Shown here: in pieces, positions 45,816 through 54,202 of the stretch
Layout of the letters: every line of letters begins with the position of its first letter
Position numbering within the stretch: position 1 is the first letter of the stretch
Source: Agrobacterium larrymoorei
Lineage (GTDB): Bacteria; Pseudomonadota; Alphaproteobacteria; Rhizobiales; Rhizobiaceae
Length of the DNA: 64,000 bases
Assembly: GCF_005145045.1 (NCBI RefSeq)
Contig: NZ_CP039691.1
Coordinates: forward strand, 386,001 to 450,000
Direction: 5' to 3'
Translations under genes and position numbers: made by a program
The notes under the pieces: model-generated
Database searches by the model: none
What the model was told of the DNA's origin: nothing
What the model saw: only the letters and a program-made list of their open reading frames with translations

Positions 45816-46466
45816 ATGAGTTTTAAAGCCGTTGCCGCTCACTTCATCGTCATTTGTTCGGTGCTTCTTTCCGCATCCTTTGCGCAGGCTCAGGATAAAC
45901 CGTTACAGCTTGTCGGACTGGGCGACAGTCTGATGGCGGGATACCAGCTGCCGCCGAGCGATAGTTACACCGCCCAGCTGGAAACGGTTCTCAAGGCCAG
46001 GGGCGTAAACGTCACCATAACCAATGCGGGTGTTTCCGGCGATACGAGCTCCGGCGGGCTGGCGCGTGCGGAGTGGTCGGTCCCGGATGGAACCGACGGT
46101 GTCATTCTAGAGTTGGGTGCAAATGATGCACTGCGCGGTATTTCCCCTGCCGACACTGAAAAGAATCTTGAAGCCATTATCGATGGTTTCAAGAAGCGCA
46201 ACATTCCGGTTCTTCTCGTCGGCATCATGGCTCCGCCGAATATGGGCGATGATTACGCCAAGCGCTTCGACCCGATCTATGAAAATCTCGCCCAAAAGCA
46301 CGGCTTGCCGCTCTATCCCTTCTTTCTGGATGGCGTCGTGCTGGATCAAAAGCTGCAGCTTGAGGACAGGATGCACCCCAATACCCAGGGCGTCGCCCTG
46401 ATGGTGGAGAAGTCGTTACCAACCGTGGAGGCCTTCGTTAAGACTATCAGTGAGCAAAAAAAATAA
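45816..46466 (+). CDS. tesA: SGNH-family arylesterase/thioesterase TesA, exported
   Basis: A 216-residue periplasmic lipase-like hydrolase. Signal peptide to SFAQA (residue 25), then GLGDSLMAGY with nucleophile Ser38 (GDSL block I), GVSGDTSSGG (block II Gly), GANDALRG (block III Asn), and DRMHPNTQG carrying the catalytic Asp and His. AGGAAGG precedes the ATG at 45816; open sequence upstream overlaps ybbA and is discarded. Divergent neighbour of ybbA, suggesting a shared role in envelope lipid handling. Confidence 0.94.
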   Translation: MSFKAVAAHFIVICSVLLSASFAQAQDKPLQLVGLGDSLMAGYQLPPSDSYTAQLETVLKARGVNVTITNAGVSGDTSSGGLARAEWSVPDGTDGVILELGANDALRGISPADTEKNLEAIIDGFKKRNIPVLLVGIMAPPNMGDDYAKRFDPIYENLAQKHGLPLYPFFLDGVVLDQKLQLEDRMHPNTQGVALMVEKSLPTVEAFVKTISEQKK

Positions 46467-46534
46467 GCGCTTGCGCCTGAGAGCGTTGCGTGATTCGCTA
46501 TCCTTGTTCTGCCAAGAGATTCGGGGAGCTCGCC

Positions 46535-47128
46535 ATGCCGAGACTGTTTACCGCCCTCGAAATTCCGCGCAATGCGGCGATGAGCCTTTCATTGTTGCGC
46601 GGTGGTCTGCCGGGAGCCCGGTGGATTGACGTGGAGAATTATCACATCACCCTCAGATTTATCGGAGACATCGACGGGCGTACCGCCGATGAAGTGGTCT
46701 ATCGTCTCGATCAGATCGATCGCGAGGAATTCCAGATCAATCTGACGGGTGTGGGATCGTTCGGTTCGAAGAAACCCCACTCCATCTGGGCCGGTGTCTC
46801 TCCATCACCGGAAATGACGGCCCTTCAAGGCGAAATCGAGCGTATCTGCCAGCGACTTGGGCTTCCGCCGGATCCCCGCAAATTCACGCCGCATGTAACG
46901 CTCGCGCGGCTGAGAAATGCACGGCTGGATGATGTGGTACACTATCTTTCCGGTCGAGGAGACTTCCGTACGTCGCCCTTCAATGTCGGGCGCTTCGTGC
47001 TGATGTCCTCCAAGGAATCGGTGGGCGGCGGGCCTTACATCGTTGAGGAAGCCTTCCCGCTTCACGAGGCGCGCTCTGCCAGCATCTTCTCCAGCAAGGA
47101 ACTACACCCGGCAAAAAGCATGTTGTAG
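46535..47128 (+). CDS. thpR: RNA 2',3'-cyclic phosphodiesterase (LigT/ThpR)
   Basis: A 197-residue 2H-superfamily enzyme with both HxTx motifs, HITL (His37) and HVTL (His120), which open 2',3'-cyclic phosphates on RNA ends. GGGGAGC precedes the ATG at 46535. The C-terminal 22 codons overlap the tail of the tyrosine phosphatase gene on the other strand by 67 bases; residues after about 175 are not well conserved in the family, so the overlap spares the catalytic part. Confidence 0.92.
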   Translation: MPRLFTALEIPRNAAMSLSLLRGGLPGARWIDVENYHITLRFIGDIDGRTADEVVYRLDQIDREEFQINLTGVGSFGSKKPHSIWAGVSPSPEMTALQGEIERICQRLGLPPDPRKFTPHVTLARLRNARLDDVVHYLSGRGDFRTSPFNVGRFVLMSSKESVGGGPYIVEEAFPLHEARSASIFSSKELHPAKSML

Positions 47129-47541
47129 ACGGTGACGAAACCGTCCTCACCGCCATAATAGGGATCGGGCACGCTAACGCGCTGGCCGAGCGTATAGCTG
47201 CCGAAGAGATGCAGCCTGTTTCGAAACTCTGCGGGGCAGGCAGCTTTCAATCGCGCCAGATTGTCCTCGTCCATGGCGAGGATGAGGTCGAAGTTTTCGA
47301 AATCATCGGCGCTGATCTGCCGGGCCGATTGCTGGGAAATGTCGATGTCGTGCTGATGCGCAATCGCAGTCGAGCGCTCATCGGGCGGATTGCCTGCGTG
47401 CCATCCTCCGGTTCCGGCGGAATCGATTGTCAGTTCGTTTTCCACGCCATTGGTTTTGGCAAGGTGCGACAATATTCCCTCTGCCAAAGGCGAGCGGCAG
47501 ATATTTCCCATGCAAACAAAAAGGACCGATGTGCGTTTCAT
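47062..47541 (-). CDS. Low-molecular-weight protein-tyrosine phosphatase
   Basis: A 159-residue phosphatase. The active-site loop CMGNICRSP (Cys10, Arg16) starts the protein, and the general-acid Asp is in VPDPYYGG near residue 130. The ATG at 47541 gives the family N-terminus, which argues against longer forms. It diverges from phhB with 28 bases between starts and overlaps thpR tail to tail by 67 bases. Could act on exopolysaccharide tyrosine kinases, though none is nearby. Confidence 0.93.
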   Translation of the reverse strand: MKRTSVLFVCMGNICRSPLAEGILSHLAKTNGVENELTIDSAGTGGWHAGNPPDERSTAIAHQHDIDISQQSARQISADDFENFDLILAMDEDNLARLKAACPAEFRNRLHLFGSYTLGQRVSVPDPYYGGEDGFVTVYNMLFAGCSSLLEKMLAERAS

Positions 47542-47569
47542 AATCTGAATTCGTAAAGGAGGCTGGACC

Positions 47570-47875
47570 ATGACATATGCGAAACTGGAAGCGGATGCCA
47601 TCCGCAACGAACTTGAGAAGTTGGATGGCTGGTCTTTGCGCGAGGACGGCGTTGCCATCGTGAAGGCATTCAAGTTCGCAAATTTTGCCGAGGCCTTCGG
47701 CTTTATGACCGAATCGGCGCTGGCGGCAGAGAAGCTCAACCATCATCCAGAATGGTCGAATGTCTATTCGCGGGTGAAAGTCTGCCTTACCACGCATGAT
47801 TCTCAAGGCGTGACGGAGCGTGATATTCTTCTTGCGACGGCGATGGAGAAGGCGGCTGCGGGGCGAAGCGATTGA
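47570..47875 (+). CDS. phhB: Pterin-4a-carbinolamine dehydratase
   Basis: A 101-residue enzyme that recycles 4a-hydroxytetrahydrobiopterin to the quinonoid dihydro form after phenylalanine hydroxylation. The active-site block [15 protein letters not shown] and the [11 protein letters not shown] stretch are complete. AAAGGAGG precedes the start. No phenylalanine hydroxylase gene is in the window; in bacteria lacking one, PhhB may aid folate or molybdopterin chemistry. Confidence 0.95.
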   Translation: MTYAKLEADAIRNELEKLDGWSLREDGVAIVKAFKFANFAEAFGFMTESALAAEKLNHHPEWSNVYSRVKVCLTTHDSQGVTERDILLATAMEKAAAGRSD

Positions 47876-47899
47876 ACGGCGTTTGGGTGAGCCTATATT

Positions 47900-48304
47900 A
47901 TGGCTATGACCAAAGGACCAACGACCATGGATGACGTGAAGATCGGTGAAATCCTGCTGCCCGGCGAACCGGACAAGCAGGAAGAGCGCGAAAAGACCGT
48001 TCGAGCCAAGTTCTGGCCCAAGCTCAAGCGTGTCGTCAGCAAAGTGCCTTTCGCACGCGATGCGGCGGCGGCCTATTACTGTGCTATCGACCCCGGCACG
48101 CCGTTTCGTGCCAAGGGTATTCTGTTTGCCGCACTCGGTTATTTCATCATGCCGATGGATGTCGTGCCTGACGTCTTTGCAGTGATCGGCTTTACCGATG
48201 ACATTGCCGTGTTGACGGCGGCACTTGCGATGATCCGCGCCCATATCAAAATGGAACATTACGATGCTGCGGACGCGGCGCTGGAAAGACTGAAGACCGA
48301 GTAA
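47900..48304 (+). CDS. YkvA/DUF1232 family membrane protein
   Basis: A 134-residue protein with a polar, charged first half and the family core AAAAYYCAIDPGTPFRAKG, then a membrane stretch containing GYFIMPMDVVPDVFAVIGFTDD. The DxxPD motif is the hallmark of DUF1232. Three nearby ATG codons (47900, 47906, 47927) are possible; the first is used. Role unknown. It follows phhB by 24 bases. Confidence 0.85.
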   Translation: MAMTKGPTTMDDVKIGEILLPGEPDKQEEREKTVRAKFWPKLKRVVSKVPFARDAAAAYYCAIDPGTPFRAKGILFAALGYFIMPMDVVPDVFAVIGFTDDIAVLTAALAMIRAHIKMEHYDAADAALERLKTE

Positions 48305-48386
48305 CGGCCCTGTGATGGGTCGTTTCGGAGCGTTCCAAATACTGACAAATTCTTGCCTGAATTCTTGTGTCATACCTTCGATGCAC

Positions 48387-48480
48387 GCGCTTCGAAGCGC
48401 TGCTTTCATGAAGGTGCTGGGAAACTACACCGATCCATTTATCGACTTTTAATGTCGGCGTTGACGGTTTGGTAACCGTC
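48387..48480. other. Two inverted repeats upstream of the IalB-like gene
   Basis: GCGCTTCGAAGCGC (48387-48400) is a perfect 14-base palindrome, and GACGGTT/AACCGTC (48463-48480) forms a hairpin with loop TGGT. Both lie in the 270-base gap before the IalB-like gene. The second ends 95 bases before that start and may close an upstream transcript. Confidence 0.4.
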
Positions 48481-48574
48481 TTTGGCCAATATCAAAGATG
48501 ACGGACTTCACCTAGCACCGGCCCGGCCAAAGCCGTTCGGCCAACTGCAAGACAATAACCCGGCAGGAAATTCA

Positions 48575-49078
48575 ATGTTTGTAAGAAGTGTAGCAACCGC
48601 AGCCGCCATTCTGCTGACCAGCGTCAGCATCGCCTCTGCACAGTCGCCCACGCGCATCCAGCAGTTCAATGCTTGGGGTGCCTATTCGTACAAGTCGGGT
48701 AAAAGCACCGTTTGCTATGTTCTTTCCATTCCAACCGCGAAGGAGCCAGCGAGCGTCGATCACGGCGATATCTTCTTCATCGTTTCCCAGCGCCCTGGCC
48801 AGAACATTTCCTATGAGCCTCAGGCCATGGTCGGCTACGCGCTCAAGGAAGGCTCCAAGGTCAACGTGACGATCGATACGAAGAACTTCGTCATGTTCAC
48901 CAAGGACAAGGCTGCCTGGGTCGAAAACGCTGCTGAAGAGCCTGCGCTTGTGGCTGCGATGAAGACGGGCAAGTCGATGACCGTGAAGGCGACGTCCAGC
49001 CGCGGTACGGCAACGTCCTATTCCTATTCGCTTTCCGGCATCTCGGCTGCGCTGAAGCAGATCGAAAGCTGCAAGTAA
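48575..49078 (+). CDS. Invasion-associated locus B (IalB) family secreted protein
   Basis: A 167-residue exported protein: signal peptide ending near SIASA-Q (residue 22), then a beta-rich domain with FNAWGAYSYKSGKSTVCYVLS and a final cysteine (ESCK), so the two cysteines may bond. The family is named for a Bartonella erythrocyte-invasion factor but is common in free-living Rhizobiales, where its role is unclear. CAGGAAA precedes the ATG at 48575. Followed by a terminator. Confidence 0.85.
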   Translation: MFVRSVATAAAILLTSVSIASAQSPTRIQQFNAWGAYSYKSGKSTVCYVLSIPTAKEPASVDHGDIFFIVSQRPGQNISYEPQAMVGYALKEGSKVNVTIDTKNFVMFTKDKAAWVENAAEEPALVAAMKTGKSMTVKATSSRGTATSYSYSLSGISAALKQIESCK

Positions 49079-49101
49079 CATATCGCGATATGCGTTATTG
49101 G

Positions 49102-49135
49102 AATGGCCGGTCTTCACGACCGGCCATTTGCGTTT
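49102..49135 (+). terminator. Intrinsic terminator after the IalB-like gene
   Basis: AATGGCCGGTC and GACCGGCCATT form an 11-base stem around TTCAC, followed by TGCGTTTT. Starts 24 bases after the stop. Confidence 0.85.
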
Positions 49136-49146
49136 TGGCGGCATTA

Positions 49147-49269
49147 ATGGTAGATGCGCGCCCAACAAAGACAGGTGAACACGCGGAAAAGCGTTTCGCC
49201 TTTGATTTTCTCGACATGCAGACGACCTTCCGCCGTTTCGACAGGCCGGTTCTTCGTTGCATTGGATGA
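49147..49269 (+). CDS. Possible 40-residue ORF just upstream of rlmN
   Basis: ATG at 49147 to TGA at 49269, ending 12 bases before rlmN. The translation (charged start, then FAFDFLDMQTTFRRFDRP) is plausible, but third-codon GC is only about half, lower than neighbours, and no clear ribosome site precedes it. Could be a leader ORF or chance. Confidence 0.2.
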   Translation: MVDARPTKTGEHAEKRFAFDFLDMQTTFRRFDRPVLRCIG

Positions 49270-49281
49270 TGGGATAGGACG

Positions 49282-50520
49282 ATGTCCGCACTGGAAACGA
49301 CAGCAGGCCTTAGCATTAAAGCTCCACTGGTTGCCAATGACGACCTGATGTCGGGCAAGCCATCGCTGATCGGTATAACCCGCGAAGAGATGGCGGATGC
49401 GCTGATGGAGATCGGCGTGACGCAGAAGCAGGTCAAGATGCGCGTCAGCCAGTTGTGGAACTGGCTCTATGTGCGCGGCGTCTCCGATTTCGACCACATG
49501 ACCAATGTGGCCAAGGAACTGCGCGAGAAGCTGAAAGCAAAATTCACCATCGCGCGTCCTGAAATCGTTGAGGAACAGGTTTCCAACGATGGCACCCGCA
49601 AGTGGCTGATGCGTTTTCCACCACGCGGTGCTGGTCGCCCCGTCGAGATCGAAACCGTCTACATTCCCGAAGAGGGTCGCGGCACGCTGTGTATTTCGAG
49701 CCAGGTCGGCTGCTCGCTCACCTGCTCGTTCTGTCATACCGGCACGCAACGTCTGGTGCGCAACCTGACGGCTGAGGAAATTCTGGCGCAGCTTCTCGTG
49801 GCGCGTGACCGTCTGGGTGATTTCCCGGATCGTGAAGCCCCGCAGGGTACGATCATGCCTGCCGAAGGCCGCAAGGTCTCCAACATCGTGATGATGGGCA
49901 TGGGCGAGCCGCTTTATAATTTCGAACATGTGAAGACGGCGCTTTTGATTGCGACCGATGGCGATGGCCTGTCGCTTTCCAAGCGCCGCGTGACGCTCTC
50001 CACCTCCGGTGTCGTGCCGGAAATTTTCCGCACGGGTGATGAGATTGGCGTGATGCTGGCGATTTCGCTGCATGCGGTTCGCGATGAGCTGCGTGACATG
50101 CTGGTGCCGATTAATAAAAAATATCCGCTGAACGAGCTGATCGACGCCTGCCGCAACTATCCCGGCCTGTCGAATGCGCGCCGCATTACATTCGAATATG
50201 TGATGCTGAAGGACGTGAATGACAGTCTGGAAGATGCCAAGATGCTAACGCAGCTTCTGAAGGGCGTGCCTGCCAAGATCAATCTCATTCCGTTCAACCC
50301 GTGGCCGGGCACGAATTATCAGTGTTCCGACTGGGCGCAGATCGAGAAGTTCGCCGATTTCATCAACCAGGCGGGCTATGCCTCCCCGATCAGAACGCCG
50401 CGTGGGCGCGATATTCTGGCGGCCTGTGGTCAGTTGAAGTCAGAATCCGAGCGTATGCGCAAGACCGAACGTCTGGCTTTCGAAGCCATGATGATCGCCA
50501 ATCACGGTGCCGACGACTAA
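49282..50520 (+). CDS. rlmN: Dual-specificity 23S rRNA/tRNA methyltransferase RlmN
   Basis: A 412-residue radical-SAM enzyme making C2-methyladenosine at 23S rRNA A2503 and tRNA A37. Cluster ligands are in CSLTCSFC (Cys144, 148, 151). The late ACGQL carries the resolving cysteine (second catalytic Cys lies near residue 370). [11 protein letters not shown] and [15 protein letters not shown] are typical. GATAGGA precedes the ATG. An insert around residues 175-195 between two conserved blocks is common in alphaproteobacterial forms. Confidence 0.96.
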   Translation: MSALETTAGLSIKAPLVANDDLMSGKPSLIGITREEMADALMEIGVTQKQVKMRVSQLWNWLYVRGVSDFDHMTNVAKELREKLKAKFTIARPEIVEEQVSNDGTRKWLMRFPPRGAGRPVEIETVYIPEEGRGTLCISSQVGCSLTCSFCHTGTQRLVRNLTAEEILAQLLVARDRLGDFPDREAPQGTIMPAEGRKVSNIVMMGMGEPLYNFEHVKTALLIATDGDGLSLSKRRVTLSTSGVVPEIFRTGDEIGVMLAISLHAVRDELRDMLVPINKKYPLNELIDACRNYPGLSNARRITFEYVMLKDVNDSLEDAKMLTQLLKGVPAKINLIPFNPWPGTNYQCSDWAQIEKFADFINQAGYASPIRTPRGRDILAACGQLKSESERMRKTERLAFEAMMIANHGADD

Positions 50521-50623
50521 ATAGTAGAAGAATTGATCATTCCGATCAGTCTTGCGCGATTGATTTCGCTTTAACCGTTTCTTAAAGAGAACCGGAAAGT
50601 GAACTCAATCGGAGGAATACCCT

Positions 50624-51577
50624 ATGCGCGCACTCGTTTTGGCGCTTGCCGCCGCCACGGCTCTTGCCCTTCCCGCAAAGGCGGAAAACGTGACTGTTGC
50701 CGTCACCGCAATCGTTGAGCATCCGGCACTCGATGCCGCACGCGATGGCGTGAAGGCTGCACTTGCAGAAGCTGGCTACAAGGAAGGCGAAAACCTGAAG
50801 TTCGTCTACCAGTCCGCACAGGGTAACCCCGGCACGGCAGCGCAGATTGCGCGCCAGTTCGTCGGCGATGCGCCGAACGTCATCGTGCCCATCTCCACTC
50901 CATCCGCGCAGGCCGTCGTCGCGGCCACGCGCGACATTCCGGTCGTCTTCACCGCCGTTTCCGATCCTGTCGGCGCGCAGCTGATCAAGTCCATGGAAAA
51001 GCCCGGCCGCAACGTCACCGGTCTTTCCGATGCGCTGCCGGTGAACGAGCATCTGGCGCTGATCAAGGAAATCGCGCCGAACGCGAAGACCGTTGGCTAT
51101 ATCTACAATTCTGCTGAAGCCAACTCCGTCTCCACGCTTGAGCTTCTGAAGGCGGAAGCGGAGAAGGCCGGTCTTAAGGTCGTGGAATCCGTTGCTACCA
51201 AGTCTGCCGAAGTGCAGGGCGCAACGCGCGCACTGGTCGGTAAGGCCGATGTGATCTACGTACCGACCGATAACACCATCGTCTCCGCTTTCGAAGCCGC
51301 TGCCGGTGTTGCCACTGAGGCGAAAATTCCGCTCTTTGCAGCGGACACGGATTCCGTCGCTCGTGGCGCCATCGCCGCTCTTGGCTTCAACTACTTCGAC
51401 GTTGGCAAGCAGACGGGTGCAGTCGTCGTTCGCATTCTCAAGGGTGAAAAGCCCGGCGATATTCCTGCCACCGTTGCCGTCGGCACCGATCTCGTTCTCA
51501 ACAAGAAGGCTGCCGAAAAGGTTGGCGTGACTTTCCCTGAGGCCGTGACGAAGCGTGCGACGAAGGTGATCGATTAA
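50624..51577 (+). CDS. ABC transporter substrate-binding protein (TrpX type, COG2984)
   Basis: A 317-residue periplasmic protein with a signal peptide ending at AKAEN (residue 20) and two Rossmann-like lobes: EHPALDAARDGVK, then ISTPSAQAVVAATRDIPVVFTAVSDPVGA and the AADTDSVARGAIAALG hinge. This ABC_sub_bind fold, with the permease and ATPase below, matches the TrpXYZ type; tryptophan or an aromatic compound is a guess from relatives. CGGAGG precedes the ATG. A repeat and a hairpin separate it from the permease. Confidence 0.92.
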   Translation: MRALVLALAAATALALPAKAENVTVAVTAIVEHPALDAARDGVKAALAEAGYKEGENLKFVYQSAQGNPGTAAQIARQFVGDAPNVIVPISTPSAQAVVAATRDIPVVFTAVSDPVGAQLIKSMEKPGRNVTGLSDALPVNEHLALIKEIAPNAKTVGYIYNSAEANSVSTLELLKAEAEKAGLKVVESVATKSAEVQGATRALVGKADVIYVPTDNTIVSAFEAAAGVATEAKIPLFAADTDSVARGAIAALGFNYFDVGKQTGAVVVRILKGEKPGDIPATVAVGTDLVLNKKAAEKVGVTFPEAVTKRATKVID

Positions 51578-51590
51578 GCGCCAACTTCGC

Positions 51591-51676
51591 CGTCATCCTC
51601 AGGCTTGACCCGAGGATCCAATCACGTTGAGAATTTTGACAGGTTGCAGATGCTCGGGACAAGCCCGAGCATGACG
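51591..51676. repeat. Intergenic palindromic repeat with CGTCAT...ATGACG ends
   Basis: Left part CGTCATCCTCAGGCTTGACC and right part ending CAAGCCCGAGCATGACG carry inverted arms (GTCAT.CTC / GAG.ATGAC), with internal GGCTTGACCCGAGGATCC and CTCGGGACAAGCCCGAG hairpins. This is the abundant class of GTCATCCTCGGGCTTGACCC-type repeats found between genes in many alphaproteobacteria. Confidence 0.65.
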
Positions 51677-51721
51677 GCAAGAAGTGGTGCTTCGAATGAC
51701 GGTCTAGCGACCGTAAAATAA

Positions 51722-51742
51722 TCGCCCGCAAATGGCGGGCGA
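51722..51742 (+). other. Hairpin between the binding-protein and permease genes
   Basis: TCGCCCGC and GCGGGCGA close loop AAATG, 21 bases before the permease GTG. It is followed by A, not T, so it more likely slows 3' decay of the binding-protein message than terminates. Confidence 0.5.
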
Positions 51743-51762
51743 AAAACCAAGGACTTTCTGTT

Positions 51763-52644
51763 GTGAGCCAAATCGCCTTCTGGGGTGCCGTCGAACTGGG
51801 GCTGGTGTTTGCCTTTGTCGCTATCGGCGTTTATCTCGCTTTCCGCGTGCTCGATTTTCCCGATCTGACCGTGGACGGTTCCTTTCCGCTCGGCGCTGCC
51901 GTGGCTGCGGTGCTGATCATTGCGGGGCTTAACCCGTGGCTCGCGACGGGCGTGGCGATGATTGCCGGTGCCGGTGCCGGTATTGTTACGGCCATGCTGA
52001 ATGTCCGCTTCAAGATACTCAATCTTCTGGCCTCGATCCTCACCATGATTGCGCTGTTTTCGGTGAACCTGCGCGTCATGGGCAAGCCGAATGTCGCGCT
52101 GCTCAATCAGGAAACGGTCATTGAGCCATTTTACGGGCTTGGTCTCTCGGACTATCTGGTGCGCCCGCTGTTCGTCGGCATTCTGTTGCTGGCCGCCGTC
52201 ATCCTTGTCTGGCGCTTTCTGGAAAGCGACGCGGGCCTTGCAATGCGCGCAACCGGTGCAAACGCCCGCATGTCGCGCGCGCAAGGAATCAAGACGGGTA
52301 ATCAGATCTATCTCGGCATGGCAATTTCCAATGCGCTGGTGGCGCTCGGTGGCGCGCTGTTTGCCCAGACGAACGGCTTTGCCGATGTGACCTCGGGTGT
52401 CGGCACCATCGTCGTCGGCCTCGCTGCCGTTATCATCGGTGAAACGCTGTTCGGTTCGCGTGGCATCCTGATTGCGCTGATCGGCTGCGTCTTCGGCTCA
52501 ATTGCCTATCGTCTAGCGATCCAGCTCGCGCTTTCCAGCGATTCTCTGGGCCTGAAGGCTTCCGACCTTAATTTCGTTACCGCCGTGCTGGTGGCCGTTG
52601 CGCTCATTCTGCCGCGCCTGCGCCGTGGAGGAGCCGCATCATGA
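51763..52644 (+). CDS. ABC transporter permease (TrpY type, COG4120)
   Basis: A 293-residue membrane protein with eight or more hydrophobic segments; the pattern VYLAFRVLDFPDLTVDGSFPLGAA near the start and ANARMSRAQGIKTGNQIYLGMA (coupling loop, about 175) resemble branched-chain-type permeases in the COG4120 group. Start GTG at 51763 with AAGGA upstream. Its stop overlaps the ATPase start by four bases. Confidence 0.92.
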   Translation: MSQIAFWGAVELGLVFAFVAIGVYLAFRVLDFPDLTVDGSFPLGAAVAAVLIIAGLNPWLATGVAMIAGAGAGIVTAMLNVRFKILNLLASILTMIALFSVNLRVMGKPNVALLNQETVIEPFYGLGLSDYLVRPLFVGILLLAAVILVWRFLESDAGLAMRATGANARMSRAQGIKTGNQIYLGMAISNALVALGGALFAQTNGFADVTSGVGTIVVGLAAVIIGETLFGSRGILIALIGCVFGSIAYRLAIQLALSSDSLGLKASDLNFVTAVLVAVALILPRLRRGGAAS

Positions 52645-53435
52645 TTTCGCTTTCCGATATTCAGGTCGTCTTCGGCAAGGGGACACCCCTGCAAAAGCAG
52701 GCGCTGTCCAAAATCAATCTCACCATCGAGAACGGTTCCTTCGTCACCGTCATCGGCTCCAACGGCGCCGGTAAATCGACCCTGCTCGGTGTGCTGGCAG
52801 GTGACGTGCTGCCATCTGCTGGCAAGGTGACGATTAGCGGCGTGGACGTCACCCGCAAGCCGACGGCCAGCCGTGCTGGTCAGGTGGCGCGCGTGTTTCA
52901 GGACCCGCTTGCTGGAAGCTGCGGCGCGTTGACCATCGAAGAAAATCTCGCGCTGGCTGCCGCGCGCGGAAAAATCCGTGGGCTGATGCCCGCGCTCGGT
53001 GGCGGTCGTCGTGAGTTCTTCAAGGAACGTATCGCATCGCTTGGCCTTGGCCTCGAAAACCGCCTGAAGGACCGCATGGACCTTCTCTCCGGCGGTCAGC
53101 GACAGGCTGTTTCCCTCGTCATGGCGACACTTGCGGGATCGGATGTCCTGCTGCTGGATGAACACACGGCAGCGCTCGATCCGGGCATGGCCGAATTCGT
53201 GATGGAATTGACCCGCAAGGTGGTCGAGGAGCGCAAGCTGACGACGCTGATGGTTACCCACTCCATGCGTCAGGCGCTGGATTACGGCGACCGTACAATC
53301 ATGCTTCATGCCGGTGAAATCGTGCTCGATGTGTCAGGTGAGAGCCGCAAGGGTCTTCAGGTGGAAGATCTGATCGAGATGTTTCGCAAGATACGCGGAC
53401 AGAAGCTCGATGATGACGAGTTGCTGATTGGATAG
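52641..53435 (+). CDS. ABC transporter ATP-binding protein (TrpZ type, COG1101)
   Basis: A 264-residue ATPase: Walker A GSNGAGKST, Q-loop FQDPLAG, signature LSGGQRQA, Walker B LLLDEHTAALDP with His in place of the usual Pro after DE, and switch His VTHSMRQ. The DEHTAALDP form is characteristic of this branch. Coupled to the permease by overlap; a bidirectional terminator follows immediately. Confidence 0.93.
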   Translation: MISLSDIQVVFGKGTPLQKQALSKINLTIENGSFVTVIGSNGAGKSTLLGVLAGDVLPSAGKVTISGVDVTRKPTASRAGQVARVFQDPLAGSCGALTIEENLALAAARGKIRGLMPALGGGRREFFKERIASLGLGLENRLKDRMDLLSGGQRQAVSLVMATLAGSDVLLLDEHTAALDPGMAEFVMELTRKVVEERKLTTLMVTHSMRQALDYGDRTIMLHAGEIVLDVSGESRKGLQVEDLIEMFRKIRGQKLDDDELLIG

Positions 53436-53463
53436 AAAAAGGCGCTGGGGAGGCGCCTTTTTT
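53436..53463 (+). terminator. Bidirectional terminator between the ABC and LysE genes
   Basis: AAAAAGGCGC and GCGCCTTTTT (10 bases each) around TGGGGAG. It has T-runs on both strands and sits between convergent genes. Confidence 0.92.
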
Positions 53464-53464
53464 A

Positions 53465-54112
53465 TTACTTCGCCTGCGTCAGGAAGATTTTCACTGCAAA
53501 GAGCGAGAAGACGCCGGCAATCGTGTAATCCAGTCCGCGCAGGACTTTGCGATTGCGTTGCAGCCAGCCGGACAGCGAGTCGGCGGCAACCACGATGCCG
53601 ATGCCGATGGGCAGGGCGACGACGATGGACCAGAGGCCAAGGAAAATCAGCTTGCCGGTAACGTGTGGGTCGGTCGCGCTGACGAATTGCGGCAGGAAGG
53701 TCATGAAGAAGATGATGATCTTGGGGTTCAGCAGGTTGACCCACAGCCCGTTGAGCAATGCTGAGGTGAGCGAAACTTCGGTCTTCAACTCCTTCGGACG
53801 CTCCATGACGAAGTTGGAGCCATGGCGTATGGCCTGTATCGCGAGCCATACGAGATAGGCCGCGCCACCGGTTTTCAACACGAGAAAGGCGGTGGGAGAG
53901 GCAACGATGAGCGCTGCCACACCAAAAGCAACAAGCAGCGTGTGAACGGTGATACCGAGGTTGCTGCCCACAAGGGTAACGAAGCCTGATTTCCTGCCTT
54001 CCCGAAGAGAACGACTGATCCATAGCGTCATATCCGGGCCGGGCGTGACGGCCAGCAACAAGATGGCGACGGTGAAGGCAATGAGAGTTGGCAGGCTCGG
54101 TATGAAATCCAC
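53465..54112 (-). CDS. LysE/RhtB-family amino acid exporter
   Basis: A 215-residue inner-membrane protein with six hydrophobic segments and the family marks AVTPGPDM near residue 22, the LGSNLGI-like VGSNLGITVHT segment and GLWVNLLNPKIIIFF near 120. Such proteins export amino acids or homoserine lactones. GTG at 54112 is used; no strong ribosome site is visible. Direct neighbours give no hint on substrate. Confidence 0.9.
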   Translation of the reverse strand: MDFIPSLPTLIAFTVAILLLAVTPGPDMTLWISRSLREGRKSGFVTLVGSNLGITVHTLLVAFGVAALIVASPTAFLVLKTGGAAYLVWLAIQAIRHGSNFVMERPKELKTEVSLTSALLNGLWVNLLNPKIIIFFMTFLPQFVSATDPHVTGKLIFLGLWSIVVALPIGIGIVVAADSLSGWLQRNRKVLRGLDYTIAGVFSLFAVKIFLTQAK

Positions 54113-54202
54113 GGCGGCACCATTATCAAGGGTTCAAGTGCCTACTCATAACGCCGTTTCGAGAGCCTGCCAATTCCTCTTCACTCAAGATTATCCCGCA
54201 GG

